Shown here: in pieces, positions 18,169-27,292 of the stretch
Layout of the letters: each line of letters opens with the position of its first letter
Position numbering within the stretch: position 1 is the first letter of the stretch
Source of the DNA: Blastococcus colisei
GTDB lineage: Bacteria > Actinomycetota > Actinomycetes > Mycobacteriales > Geodermatophilaceae
Length of the DNA stretch: 64,000 nucleotides
Direction: 5' to 3'
Assembly: GCF_006717095.1 (NCBI RefSeq)
Contig: NZ_VFQE01000001.1
Coordinates: 372,001 to 436,000, forward strand
Notes under the pieces: generated by a model
What the model saw: the letters and a program-made list of their open reading frames with translations, nothing else
Databases searched by the model: none
What the model was told of the DNA's origin: nothing
Program-made: the position numbers and the translations under genes

Positions 18169-18230
18169 CGATCCTCTTCCTCGCTGCTGGGACGGGTGCT
18201 GGCCGGACGGGGTGGTCGTGAGCATGCCGC

Positions 18231-20342
18231 TCAGGCGCTCGCCGCGCGCGCCGGGACGTGGGCCGGGGTATGGGCGTGCTCCAGGTCGACGGCGTCCTCG
18301 GGAGCCTCCTCCGCGTCGGACCGCCCGATGCTCTTCGCGACGGTGACGGCGATGCCGCCCACGACGGCGCCGATGGCGATCGCCAGCAGCCAGAGCAGGA
18401 AGTTGCTGATCGCGAAGAAGACGAACACCCCACCGTGCGGAGCCCGTGCCTCGATCTCCAGTACCGCCACGATCGCACCGGTGGTCGCGCCGCCGAGCAT
18501 CATCGACGGGATCACGCGGACGGGGTCGGCCGCAGCGAAGGGGATGGCCCCCTCGGAGATGAACGAGAGGCCGAGCAGCCAGGCCGCCTTGCCGTTCTCC
18601 CGCTCCGCGGGGGTGTAGAGCCTCGAGCGGAGGGCCGTGCTGAGCGCCATGGCCAGCGGCGGCACCATGCCGGCGGCCATCACGGTCGCCATGATCACGA
18701 ACGAGCCGCTGGTCTGCGAGGCCAGGCCTGCGGTGGCGAAGAGGTACGCCGCCTTGTTGACCGGGCCGCCCAGGTCGAAGCACATCATCAGGCCGAGGAT
18801 GATCCCGAGCAGGATGGCGGAGGAGCCGCTCAAGCCGTTGAGCCAGTCGCCCAGGCCCTCGAGCGCCGCGGCCAGCGGGCGGCCGAGCACCATCACCATG
18901 ATGCCGCTGGAGATGAGCGTCGCCACCAGCGGGATGATCACCACGGGCTGCAGTCCGCGGACACCCGACGGCAGGCGCCAGCGGCTGATCCACAGCGCCA
19001 CCAGGCCGGCGAGGATGCCGCCCACCAGGCCGCCGAGGAAGCCGGCGCCCACGGTCACCGACACCGCACCGACCACGAAACCGGGCGCGATGCCCGGGCG
19101 GTCGGCGATCGCGTAGGCGATGTAGCCGGCCAGGGCGGGGACCAGGAACGCGAAGGCCGCCTGTCCGAGGACGGTGCAGACCGCGCCCAGGTAGCCGAGG
19201 ACCCCGAAGCGGAGCTCCTCGGTGCTCTGGCCGACCGGGAGGTCGAACAGCGAGTTGTTCAGCACCCAGCTGAGGGCGTAGCTCTGCCCCTCGGCGTCCG
19301 GGTTGCCGTTGACGATCTGGTATCCGCCGAGGGCGAAGCCCAGGGCGATGAGCAGCCCGCCGGCCGCGACGAACGGGATCATGTAGCTCACACCGGTGAG
19401 CAGCCAGCGGCGGATCTCCGAGCCGGTGCGCGCACCTCCGCCGCTCGACACGGAGGAGGTGTCGCCCGAGGCGGTGCCGGAGACGCGGCGGGCGTTCGGG
19501 TCGTCCGCGGCGGCCAGTGCCTCGCGGATCATCACCTCGGGCTCGTTGATCGCCCGCTTCGTCCCGCTCTGCACGAGCGGCTTGCCGGCGAACCGGCCCT
19601 GGTCCCGCACGCCCACGTCGACGGCGAAGATGGCGGCGTCGGCGGCGCGGATGACGGCCGGGTCGAGCGGGGTGGATCCGGAGGAACCCTGCGTCTCGAC
19701 GTGGACGTCCACCCCGGCGGCCTCGCCGGCGGCGGCCAGCTTGTCGGCGGCCATGTAGGTGTGCGCGATGCCTGTCGGGCAGGCGCTGACGACCACGATG
19801 CTCTTCCGGGCGGCTGGTTCCGCGGCGGGACCAGCGGCCGGCGCGGCCGCGGTCGCCCCGCCGGTCGCGCCCGCCGGTCCTGCGGCGGGAGCGGGGGAGA
19901 CGACCTCCTGCACCAGCGCGACGATCTCCTCGTCGGAGGCGGCGGACCGCAGCGAGGCCACGAACTCCGGCCGCACCAGCGCCCTGGCCAGGGCGGTCAG
20001 CAGGGTGAGGTGGTCGGCGTCGCCGTGTGCCGGGGCGGCGATGAGGAAGGCCAGGTCGGCCGGCCCGTCGGGGGCGCCGAAGTCGACCTTCGGGGAGAGG
20101 CGGGCGAAGGCGAGGGACGCCTCGGTCACCGCCGCCGACCGGCAGTGGGGGATCGCGATGCCGCCGGGCAGCCCGGTCGCCGCCTGTGCCTCGCGGGCCA
20201 GGACGTCGGCCTGCAGGGCGTCGGTGTTCGTGGCGCGGCCGGCGGCGGCGACCAGTTCGGCCAGCCGGCGGACGACCGCGGCCTTGTCGGCCCCGAGATC
20301 GGCGTCGAGCGCGACCAGGTCCGGAGTGATCAGTGCGGGCAT
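18231..20342 (-). CDS. fruA: Fructose PTS permease, fused EIIA-EIIB-EIIC
   Basis: 703 residues. EIIA (about 1-150) has its phosphorylated His66 in GIAIPHCRS. After an Ala/Pro linker, EIIB (about 180-280) has the Cys188 site in VVVSACPTGIAHTYMAADKL. EIIC (about 310-685) is the membrane domain with multiple helices. It imports fructose as fructose 1-phosphate. It is 62 bases upstream of the HPr gene and 20 bases downstream of fruK on the same strand, forming fruR-fruK-fruA-ptsH. Confidence 0.96.
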   Translation of the reverse strand: MPALITPDLVALDADLGADKAAVVRRLAELVAAAGRATNTDALQADVLAREAQAATGLPGGIAIPHCRSAAVTEASLAFARLSPKVDFGAPDGPADLAFLIAAPAHGDADHLTLLTALARALVRPEFVASLRSAASDEEIVALVQEVVSPAPAAGPAGATGGATAAAPAAGPAAEPAARKSIVVVSACPTGIAHTYMAADKLAAAGEAAGVDVHVETQGSSGSTPLDPAVIRAADAAIFAVDVGVRDQGRFAGKPLVQSGTKRAINEPEVMIREALAAADDPNARRVSGTASGDTSSVSSGGGARTGSEIRRWLLTGVSYMIPFVAAGGLLIALGFALGGYQIVNGNPDAEGQSYALSWVLNNSLFDLPVGQSTEELRFGVLGYLGAVCTVLGQAAFAFLVPALAGYIAYAIADRPGIAPGFVVGAVSVTVGAGFLGGLVGGILAGLVALWISRWRLPSGVRGLQPVVIIPLVATLISSGIMVMVLGRPLAAALEGLGDWLNGLSGSSAILLGIILGLMMCFDLGGPVNKAAYLFATAGLASQTSGSFVIMATVMAAGMVPPLAMALSTALRSRLYTPAERENGKAAWLLGLSFISEGAIPFAAADPVRVIPSMMLGGATTGAIVAVLEIEARAPHGGVFVFFAISNFLLWLLAIAIGAVVGGIAVTVAKSIGRSDAEEAPEDAVDLEHAHTPAHVPARAASA

Positions 20343-20362
20343 GGGGTCCTCTCCCGGAGGAG

Positions 20363-21403
20363 TCAGAGGGCGCCCCGGCCGGCGGCCGGAACGGGGTTCG
20401 GGGCGGTGGGCGGGGGGGAACTGGTGCTGCCGGGCAGGCCGGCGGTGACCCGTACGGCGGAGCCGTCCACCCGGGCCGGGGTGGGAACGGCGGATCCGGG
20501 GAGCGACGCGCTCGCCGCTCCGTAGGCGACGGCGGTCCGCAGACGCTCGGCGGGGGGAGCGCCGGCGAGCGAGGCGAGCAGGTACCCGGCGAGGCTGCAG
20601 TCACCGGCGCCGACGGTGCTGCGGACGGCGATCTCCGGCGGGCGGGCCGACCACAGCTCGCCGTCGGCCGTGGAGAGGACCGCGCCGTCGCCCCCGAGCG
20701 TGAGGAGCACCTCGGCCACTCCGCGGGCGTGCAGCGTCCGGACGGCCTCGAGCATCGCCGCCGGGTCCCGCAGCACGTCGTCCTCGGTGAGGCCGGCCAC
20801 CTGGGCCAGCTCCTCGGCGTTGGGCTTGAGCAGGTGGGGGGCGGCGTCACGCCCGGCGGACAGCAGCGCGAGCAGCGGCGCCTCGCTGGTGTCCACCGCG
20901 ATGCGCGCCCCCGTGTCCCGGAGCGTTCGGACCAGGTCGGCGTACCAGTCGACCGGGGTCGACGGGGGGAGGGAGCCGGACAGGACGACCCACCGCGCAG
21001 CGGCGGCGTGCCCGTGCAGGATGCCGCTGAGCGCTGTCCGCGTCGCGTCGCTCAGCGCGGCGCCGGGCTCGTTGAGCTTCGTGGTCGTCCCGGCGGGATC
21101 GACCAGCGTGTAGTTCGTGCGCACCGGGCTGTGGACCGGCACGGTGGCGAGCTCCAGGCCCAGGGCCCGGAGAGCCGTGACGATCGGGTCCGACGCCGCT
21201 GCCGGGAGGATCGACACCACGTCCCCGCCCGCGGCGGCGAGGGCACGCGCCACGTTGACGCCCTTGCCCCCGGGCTCGGTGCTGCTGCCCGCCAGGCGGA
21301 CGATGCCGCCCTGGGCCAGCGGCGCGGGCAGGTCCAACGTGCGGTCCAGGCTCGGGTTGGCCGTCAGGGTGACGACCCGGTCCGGCCTCCTCGGGCCGCT
21401 CAC
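20363..21403 (-). CDS. fruK: 1-phosphofructokinase
   Basis: 346 residues of the PfkB sugar-kinase family. The sugar-site motif PGGKGVNVARAL and the catalytic GAGDCSLAGYL are both present. It converts fructose 1-phosphate to fructose 1,6-bisphosphate. Its GTG start overlaps the stop of the DeoR regulator (GTGA). The last 25 residues are a Pro/Ser-rich extension. Confidence 0.95.
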   Translation of the reverse strand: MSGPRRPDRVVTLTANPSLDRTLDLPAPLAQGGIVRLAGSSTEPGGKGVNVARALAAAGGDVVSILPAAASDPIVTALRALGLELATVPVHSPVRTNYTLVDPAGTTTKLNEPGAALSDATRTALSGILHGHAAAARWVVLSGSLPPSTPVDWYADLVRTLRDTGARIAVDTSEAPLLALLSAGRDAAPHLLKPNAEELAQVAGLTEDDVLRDPAAMLEAVRTLHARGVAEVLLTLGGDGAVLSTADGELWSARPPEIAVRSTVGAGDCSLAGYLLASLAGAPPAERLRTAVAYGAASASLPGSAVPTPARVDGSAVRVTAGLPGSTSSPPPTAPNPVPAAGRGAL

Positions 21404-22170
21404 GCGAGCACGACCTCGACGCCGGCCTTCTCCAGCTCGGCGACCAGTCCGGGGTCGGCGCCCGCGTCGGTCACCAGGACGTCGACGTCCTCGATCGCGG
21501 CGTACCGGACCAGGTGCTCGCGGCCCAGCTTGCTGCTGTCGGCGAGCACCACCACGCGCTGCCCGGCCCGCACCATGGCGCGCTTGACCGACGCCTCCGC
21601 CTCGTCGGGCGTGGTGAAGCCGTGCTCGGCGGTGATGCCGTTGGCGCCCAGGAACGCGACGTCGACCCGCAGCTCGGCCAGCGAGCGCACCGTCGTCTCC
21701 CCGACCGCGCACTGGGTGACGCCGCGGACCCGCCCGCCGAGGACGTGCAGCAGGACGCCGCCGGTGACCGAGAGCCGCGACGCGATGGGCACCGAGGAGG
21801 TGACGGCGAGCAGCCGGCGGTCGGCGGGGAGGACTTCAGCGAGGGCGGCCGTCGTCGTCCCGCCGTCGAGGACGATGCTGCCCTCCGCGCCGGGCAGGAG
21901 GCCCAGCGCCGCCGCGGCGATCGCCCGCTTCTGCTCGCTGTGCGACCGGTGCCGCTCGCCGAGCCCCGGCTCGACCAGGGTCAGGGCTCCTGCGGGTACC
22001 GCGCCGCCGTGCACCCGCCGCAGCATCCCGGCCCGCTCCAGGACGGCGAGGTCGCGCCGGACTGTCTCGGTCGTGACGCCGAACTCCTCCGCCAGAGCGG
22101 CGACGGCGAGGCGACCGCGGTCGGTCACCAGGGCCGCGATCGCCTGCTGGCGTTCTTCGGGATAGAGCAC
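21400..22170 (-). CDS. fruR: DeoR/GlpR-family regulator of the fructose regulon
   Basis: 256 residues. N-terminal DeoR helix-turn-helix (about 20-55, VAALAEEFGVTTETVRRDLAVLERAGMLRR cut across two helices) and a C-terminal DeoR sugar-phosphate sensor domain with the conserved DGGTTTAAL. Family members are repressors released by sugar phosphates; fructose 1-phosphate is the likely signal. GTG start with GGAGGA ahead. First gene of the operon and divergent from enzyme I. Confidence 0.93.
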   Translation of the reverse strand: MLYPEERQQAIAALVTDRGRLAVAALAEEFGVTTETVRRDLAVLERAGMLRRVHGGAVPAGALTLVEPGLGERHRSHSEQKRAIAAAALGLLPGAEGSIVLDGGTTTAALAEVLPADRRLLAVTSSVPIASRLSVTGGVLLHVLGGRVRGVTQCAVGETTVRSLAELRVDVAFLGANGITAEHGFTTPDEAEASVKRAMVRAGQRVVVLADSSKLGREHLVRYAAIEDVDVLVTDAGADPGLVAELEKAGVEVVLA

Positions 22171-22251
22171 GCCTGTCCTCCGGCTGGTGCGGCGATGCGT
22201 GTCCGAGCATGTGGCCTTGCGGCTGTGCTTGTGTTGTTTTACGTCCGTTCC

Positions 22252-22290
22252 GTTGACAAGTCAACAGGGATTGGTGACTCTGGTCACCAA
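22252..22290. promoter_or_regulatory. ptsI promoter with paired palindromic operators
   Basis: A consensus -35 box TTGACA (22253-22258) is embedded in GTTGAC-AA-GTCAAC (22252-22265). Seventeen bases on, the -10 area falls inside a perfect inverted repeat TTGGTGACTCTGGTCACCAA (22271-22290, 8-bp arms). A repressor there would block both core elements. FruR is the obvious candidate because its gene diverges from this point. Confidence 0.6.
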
Positions 22291-22334
22291 GCCCGCGGGA
22301 GACCCCCGCCCCTCTCGTCCGCAGCGAGGTCCCC

Positions 22335-24032
22335 ATGTCGAGCACCGTCTCCCCGCCCGCGTCCCTCGGGCCTGCCGTCCTCACGGGCACGCCCGTGGTC
22401 CCGGGGGCCGCCGTCGGTCCGGTGGTGCGCCCCTCGGGCGCGGTCCGCCTTCCGGCCGAGTCGGAGGCCGCGGTGCCGCAGGCCGATCGGGAGGCGGAGA
22501 AGGCCCGCTACAGGGCGGCCGCCGAACTGGTGGCCGAGCGGCTGAGCGCCCGCGCCGCCGCGTCGACCGGGGTGAGTGCCGAGGTGCTCAGCACGACGGC
22601 GGGGATCGCACGGGACCGGGCGTTGCGCACCACCGCCGAACAGCGGATCGAGGAGGGCGTGCCGGCCGCCGTGGCGGCCGTCCAGGCGGCCCAGCAGTTC
22701 ATGGACATGTTCGCGGCGCTGGGTGGCCTGATGGCCGAGCGGGTACCGGACGTGCGCGACGTCCGTGACCGGCTCGTCGCGGAGCTCACCGGGCAGGGGG
22801 AGCCGGGCATCCCGGCGCCCGACGTGCCGTCGGTCCTGCTCGCCGAGGACCTCGCGCCGGCCGACACCGCCGGCCTGGACCCGGCACGGATCCTCGGGCT
22901 GGCCACCCGGCTGGGCGGCACGACGAGCCACACCGCGATCATCGCCCGCCAGCTCGGCCTGCCGTGCGTCGTCGGTGTCGGTGGTCTCGACGACGTCCCC
23001 GTGGGTGCCACCGTGCTGATCGACGGTGAGCAGGGAACGGTCACGGTGGACCCCGAGCCTGCGAAGGCGCGGGCGCAGGTGGATGCAGCGAGACTGGCCG
23101 CCGAGGCGCTGGCCGGTTACCGCGGACCAGGTCGCACGCGGGACGGGCGCGTCGTCCAGGTGCTGGCCAACGTGCAGGACGGTGCGGGTGCCCGCGCGGC
23201 CGCCGACGCGCACGCGGAGGGCGTCGGCCTCTTCCGGACGGAGCTGGCGTTCCTCGGGCGCGCGGCGGAGCCGTCGGTGGACGAGCAGGCCACCGGGTAC
23301 GCCGAGGTACTGGCGGCCTTCCCGGGCCGGAAGGTCGTCGTCCGGACGCTGGATGCAGGCTCGGACAAGCCGCTGGCCTTCGCCACGCCGCCGGACGAGG
23401 CCAACCCGGCGCTCGGCGTCCGTGGCCTTCGGGTGGCCCGCCGGAACCCCCGGCTTCTCGAACGCCAGCTCGACGCCATCGCGGAGGCGGCGGCCCGGAC
23501 GGCGTCGACGCCGTGGGTGATGGCCCCGATGGTCGCCACGGTCCCGGAGGCGGCCGGTTTCGCGGCCGCCGTGCGCGCCCGCGGCCTGGTTCCCGGGGTG
23601 ATGATCGAGGTGCCCTCGGCCGCGCTCCACGCCGAGCGGCTGTTGGCGCACGTCGACTTCCTGTCCATCGGCACCAACGACCTGTCGCAGTACGCGCTCG
23701 CCGCCGACCGGCTCTCCGCCGACCTCGCCGAGCTGACCGACCCCTGGCAGCCCGCGCTCCTCGAGCTCGTCGCCCTGACGGCTGGCGCCGGTCGCCGCGC
23801 GGGGAAGCCGGTGGGCGTCTGCGGCGAGGCGGCTGCCGATCCACTGCTGGGCTGCGTCCTCGTCGGGCTCGGGGTCGGCTCGCTGTCCTGCGCGACCTCC
23901 GCCGTGGCGCGGGTGGGTGCCCGGCTGTCCACCGTCGACCTGACCGCCTGCGAGCGTGCGGCCGAGGCGGCGCTGGCCACCGACGACCCCCAGGCGGCCC
24001 GGGCGGCCGCACGGAGGGTCCTCGTCGGGTGA
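22335..24032 (+). CDS. ptsI: PTS enzyme I (phosphoenolpyruvate-protein phosphotransferase)
   Basis: 565 residues. The phosphorylated His199 is in LGGTTSHTAIIARQLG. The C-terminal PEP-binding barrel shows the usual FRTELAFLGR, the metal/PEP residues in GTNDLSQYALAADR and the catalytic Cys in VCGEAAADP. It takes phosphate from PEP and gives it to HPr. It diverges from fruR, so the window holds a complete set of general and fructose-specific PTS proteins. Confidence 0.96.
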   Translation: MSSTVSPPASLGPAVLTGTPVVPGAAVGPVVRPSGAVRLPAESEAAVPQADREAEKARYRAAAELVAERLSARAAASTGVSAEVLSTTAGIARDRALRTTAEQRIEEGVPAAVAAVQAAQQFMDMFAALGGLMAERVPDVRDVRDRLVAELTGQGEPGIPAPDVPSVLLAEDLAPADTAGLDPARILGLATRLGGTTSHTAIIARQLGLPCVVGVGGLDDVPVGATVLIDGEQGTVTVDPEPAKARAQVDAARLAAEALAGYRGPGRTRDGRVVQVLANVQDGAGARAAADAHAEGVGLFRTELAFLGRAAEPSVDEQATGYAEVLAAFPGRKVVVRTLDAGSDKPLAFATPPDEANPALGVRGLRVARRNPRLLERQLDAIAEAAARTASTPWVMAPMVATVPEAAGFAAAVRARGLVPGVMIEVPSAALHAERLLAHVDFLSIGTNDLSQYALAADRLSADLAELTDPWQPALLELVALTAGAGRRAGKPVGVCGEAAADPLLGCVLVGLGVGSLSCATSAVARVGARLSTVDLTACERAAEAALATDDPQAARAAARRVLVG

Positions 24033-24033
24033 T

Positions 24034-24060
24034 CACTCTCACCCCGAAGAGTGAGAGAAC
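24034..24060 (+). terminator. Candidate hairpin after ptsI
   Basis: CTCTCAC and GTGAGAG form 7-bp arms around an 8-base loop directly after the ptsI stop. The same bases also allow an alternative TCACTCT/AGAGTGA pairing. It may be a terminator or a protein site. Confidence 0.4.
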
Positions 24061-24164
24061 ATCGGCCTTGCTTGAGTTCTACCTGCGATTCGTCGGAATA
24101 GAGTGGAGTAAGCCTGCATTGCTAAGGGAGCAGGCGCACCACTTCGATGAAAGAGGCAGTAGAG

Positions 24165-24296
24165 ATGAGCAGCGTGACGACCCGGTGGCAGCAGCGTCGA
24201 CAGGCGGCGCGTACCCGGCGGGCACTGAACCAGGCGCTCGCTCGCACGAGCAGCCCGGCGATGCGCGACGAGCTCCTCACCATCGCCAACCGCTGA
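24165..24296 (+). CDS. Small basic protein, conserved actinobacterial type
   Basis: 43 residues: a strongly basic first half (RWQQRRQAARTRRAL) and a conserved-looking end SSPAMRDELLTIANR. I have seen this end in other small actinobacterial proteins but know no function. An in-frame ATG at 24147 would add six residues; 24165 is preferred because an AGAGG lies ahead. A local AT-rich stretch upstream (24050-24120) suggests its own promoter. Confidence 0.55.
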   Translation: MSSVTTRWQQRRQAARTRRALNQALARTSSPAMRDELLTIANR

Positions 24297-24384
24297 CGCG
24301 ACGGCGGCCCCGAGCCGCTGACGCGATCGCGGCGCCCGGCCCCTGACGCGGGTGGCCGCCCGGTGCGGCACCGCTCCGGCAACG

Positions 24385-24415
24385 CGACCCCGACCTCCTC
24401 CGGAGGCCGGGGTCG
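24385..24415. terminator. Bidirectional terminator hairpin
   Basis: CGACCCCG-A-CCTCC and GGAGG-C-CGGGGTCG pair with a single mismatch and a three-base loop, between the small-protein gene and the convergent DUF4396 gene. Confidence 0.7.
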
Positions 24416-24438
24416 TCTGCTGTCCGGGGGTGGCGGGT

Positions 24439-24924
24439 TCAGTGCACGGCGTGGACGACGGCGTGCCCCTTGCCGCGGCTCATCAGCGCCCGGTTGATCG
24501 GCAGGGTGACCACGAAGGCCACGGCGAGCGCCCCCGCCAGCGACACCCAGAACACGGCACCGGCGATGCCCGCCTCCATCGCCCCGGGGACCGTCAGCAC
24601 CACCGCGTTGTCGACGATCTCCATGACGGCGATCGACACGGTGTCCGCAGCCAAGGCGACCCGTAGGGCGGCGCGGAACGGCAGGCCGGCCCGGAGGACG
24701 CCCCGCATCGTCAGGGCGTAGCCGAAGACGAAGGCCAGTGTCACCGCCAGGGCCACCGTGGCGGCATCGTGAAGCCCCAGCGACGTGCCGATGACCATGC
24801 CGAGCACCTCGCCGATCGCGCAGCCGGTGAGGCAGTGCAGGGTCGCCTGCCGCGCGGCCGCCCACGACACCCGTTGCGGACTGCTGTCATGCTGTAGCCG
24901 TGAGTGCACGGAATCGCGGTGCAT
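24439..24924 (-). CDS. DUF4396 membrane protein
   Basis: 161 residues with about four membrane helices. The family hallmark HCLTGCAIGEVLGMVIG is present near residue 30, with Cys and His inside the membrane segment, and there are several Met residues. Members often lie by copper genes (family knowledge, not visible here beyond the operator). The ATG at 24924 is chosen since AAGGAGG precedes it; an ATG at 24945 lacks a site. A CsoR-like palindrome sits about 20 bases upstream. Confidence 0.82.
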   Translation of the reverse strand: MHRDSVHSRLQHDSSPQRVSWAAARQATLHCLTGCAIGEVLGMVIGTSLGLHDAATVALAVTLAFVFGYALTMRGVLRAGLPFRAALRVALAADTVSIAVMEIVDNAVVLTVPGAMEAGIAGAVFWVSLAGALAVAFVVTLPINRALMSRGKGHAVVHAVH

Positions 24925-24945
24925 GGAGGCCTCCTTGCGCTGCAT

Positions 24946-24962
24946 GTACCCCTAGGGGGTAT
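24946..24962. promoter_or_regulatory. CsoR-family operator-like palindrome
   Basis: GTACCCCTAGGGGGTAT is a near-perfect palindrome of the form known for CsoR/RcnR-type metal repressors (A/GTACCCC-n-GGGGTA). It lies just upstream of the DUF4396 start, and a second C run (ACCCCC) follows at 24967. Confidence 0.6.
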
Positions 24963-25210
24963 ATGACCCCCGGTGTACTCCGCTGGGCGCCGCCGCGCAA
25001 GGCCCCCGCCGCCCACGACGCCGAGCGGGCCCGAGGGTGCTCGGCGTCACCTCTGCAAGCCCATTCACCCGACCGGGTGACGACGCTCAGGAACCGGTCG
25101 GTTCCTGCCGTTCCAGCACTCGTGCGCATCCACGGGACCTCCCTGCCTCGGGTCGCGTCCGTCCGGCGGGCCGCCCGGCCATCGGGGTCCCCTCCGCCCG
25201 GGCGCCGGCT

Positions 25211-27292
25211 GTGACGGGGCCGCTGGGCGAGGCGCGCGAGACCTCCGGCGCGACCACCGGAGGGCTGCTGCGGTACGTGCGCACGGTCGCGGGTGAGGAG
25301 GGGGTCGACCGCGTCCTGCTGAGCGCGGGACTGCCCTACACGGCCGACCAGCTCGAGGACCAGTCGCTGTGGTGGAGCTACGACACGCGCATCCGGCTCT
25401 TCGCCGCGGCCACCGAGGTCCTCGCCGACCCAGGGCTGCTGTTCAAGGTCGGCACGGCGGCGCTGCACAGCGGGCTGGCCCACTCGATGGTCATCCTGCT
25501 GCGGGCCATGGGCACCCCCCGGCAGGTCTTCCGGCAGCTGCCGCGGGCCGTCGCCAAGTTCAGCACGACGTCGACGATGGAGATCCTGGACGCGTCCGCC
25601 ACCTCCGCGACCATCCGCTACACGCTGCACCCGGGTTACGAGCACTCACGGCTGGACTGCATCTACGCCCAGGGGCTCCTGAGCACGGTCCCGACGATCT
25701 TCGGCCTGTCCGCGGCGCGCATCACGCATGACGAGTGCGAGTCCGACGGGCACCCGGCCTGCCTCTACACCCTGACCTGGGACCGGCGCATCCGGCGGCC
25801 GCGCCGCCGGGAGAGCGAGCGCTCGGCCGACCTGGAGCTCAGGGCCCTGCGTGGGCAGCTGAGCAATCTCCAGTCGGCCGGCGCGGACCTCGTCGGCAGC
25901 GACGACCTCGACAGCGTGCTGCACCGCATCGTCGCCCGCGCCGCCGAAGCAGTCCTCGCGCCGGCCTACCTGCTGGCCGTCGACGCCCCTGCAGGCGGCG
26001 AGCCGCTGGTGCACAGCGTCGGCGTGCCCCAGGACCGGGCCGCCGGACTCGCTGCCACCCTGCTCGCCGGTGGGGACCTCGGTCAGAGCGCCGTCGTCGT
26101 AGAGGTGGCCTCGGCCCGCCGCTCGCACGGCCGGCTGGCCGCCCTGTACGGCACCTCCCCGGACACCAACTACGGCGCGATGGGCGACGAGGCCTCCTTG
26201 CTCACGGCGTACGCCGGCCACGCGGCTGCGGCGCTGGATCTGCTGTTCGCCCTGGACGGCGCTCGCCAGGAGGCGGTCCGCGCCAGTGCCCTGCTCGAGC
26301 TGGCCCACGAGCTGGCCGCTGCCGCGGACGCGGCCGCGGTGACCGAGGTCGTCGCCGAAGCGCTCCCGCGCATCGTCGGCTGCACCCGCTCCAGCCTCCT
26401 GCTCTGGGACCCGGGGGCGGGCGTCCTCCGCGCATCGGCGTCCTTCGGCATGACCGACGAGCAGACCGCCCGGCTGCACGGCGCCGAGCTGCGGCCCGAG
26501 GACACCCCGGAGCTGATCGGGATGCTCACCGACCGCTCGCCGCTGATCATCGACGACAGCACGAGCAGCCCGGCCCTCCGGGCGCTGTTGCAGGCGATCA
26601 GCAGTTCCGACGTCGCGGCCGTTCCGCTGCTGGCCGGCAGCACCTTCCTCGGCGTGGCGACGGCGGGCTGGCAGCCCGGCGAGGCGCCCCCGTCTCTCGC
26701 CGGTGACGTCCTCGCCCGCCTCCGCGGTGTCGGCGACCAGGCCTCCACCGCCCTGCAGAAGGCCCGGCTGCTCGAGACGGTGAGCCACCAGGCCACCCAT
26801 GACGCCCTCACCGGCCTGCCGAACCGCGTGCTCTTCCTGAGCCGGCTGCAGAGCGAGCTGCCCGAGGCCCGGCACGGAGCACACCTGGGCGTGCTCTTCT
26901 GCGACCTCGACCGGTTCAAGGAGGTCAACGACGCGCTCGGCCACGCCGCCGGTGACGAGCTGCTCCGTCAGGTCGCGGCACGGCTGCGGTCGGCGCTGCG
27001 CCCGGGCGACACCGTCGGCCGGCTCAGCGGGGACGAGTTCGCGGTCATCCTGCCCGGCCTCGTCCACCCCGACGACGCCCACGGGTTGGCTGCGCGCGTC
27101 GCCGCGTGCTTCGCCGAGCCGTTCCGGCTCGAGGGCACCGACGTCACGGTGGGCACCAGCGTCGGCGTCGCGGTGCACGGCGACGGTGCGGTACGGACGG
27201 CCGAGCAGCTGCTGCGCGAGGCCGATGCGGCGATGTACCGGCACAAGCAGCGCAGCAGGCGCGGCGCCGGCACTTCCCGCGGCCCCGTCTAG
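25211..27292 (+). CDS. Diguanylate cyclase with N-terminal sensor region and two GAF-like domains
   Basis: 693 residues. The N-terminal 200 residues form a globular domain with a CxxxGHPxC cluster (DECESDGHPACLYTL), resembling helical ligand-binding domains of some cyclases. A short coiled coil and two GAF-like regions (about 225-340 and 365-510) follow. The GGDEF domain (about 525-685) has TGLPNR and FCDLDRFKEVND; its signature reads SGDEF, a variant seen in active enzymes, and an RxxD inhibitory site is not clear. It would make c-di-GMP in the cytosol. GTG 25211 is uncertain. Confidence 0.85.
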   Translation: MTGPLGEARETSGATTGGLLRYVRTVAGEEGVDRVLLSAGLPYTADQLEDQSLWWSYDTRIRLFAAATEVLADPGLLFKVGTAALHSGLAHSMVILLRAMGTPRQVFRQLPRAVAKFSTTSTMEILDASATSATIRYTLHPGYEHSRLDCIYAQGLLSTVPTIFGLSAARITHDECESDGHPACLYTLTWDRRIRRPRRRESERSADLELRALRGQLSNLQSAGADLVGSDDLDSVLHRIVARAAEAVLAPAYLLAVDAPAGGEPLVHSVGVPQDRAAGLAATLLAGGDLGQSAVVVEVASARRSHGRLAALYGTSPDTNYGAMGDEASLLTAYAGHAAAALDLLFALDGARQEAVRASALLELAHELAAAADAAAVTEVVAEALPRIVGCTRSSLLLWDPGAGVLRASASFGMTDEQTARLHGAELRPEDTPELIGMLTDRSPLIIDDSTSSPALRALLQAISSSDVAAVPLLAGSTFLGVATAGWQPGEAPPSLAGDVLARLRGVGDQASTALQKARLLETVSHQATHDALTGLPNRVLFLSRLQSELPEARHGAHLGVLFCDLDRFKEVNDALGHAAGDELLRQVAARLRSALRPGDTVGRLSGDEFAVILPGLVHPDDAHGLAARVAACFAEPFRLEGTDVTVGTSVGVAVHGDGAVRTAEQLLREADAAMYRHKQRSRRGAGTSRGPV

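Noticed and set aside
24072-24104. Promoter TTGAGT ... TAGAGT before the 43-residue protein gene
   Set aside because: The spacer is 21 bases, too long for a standard promoter; left as unproven.
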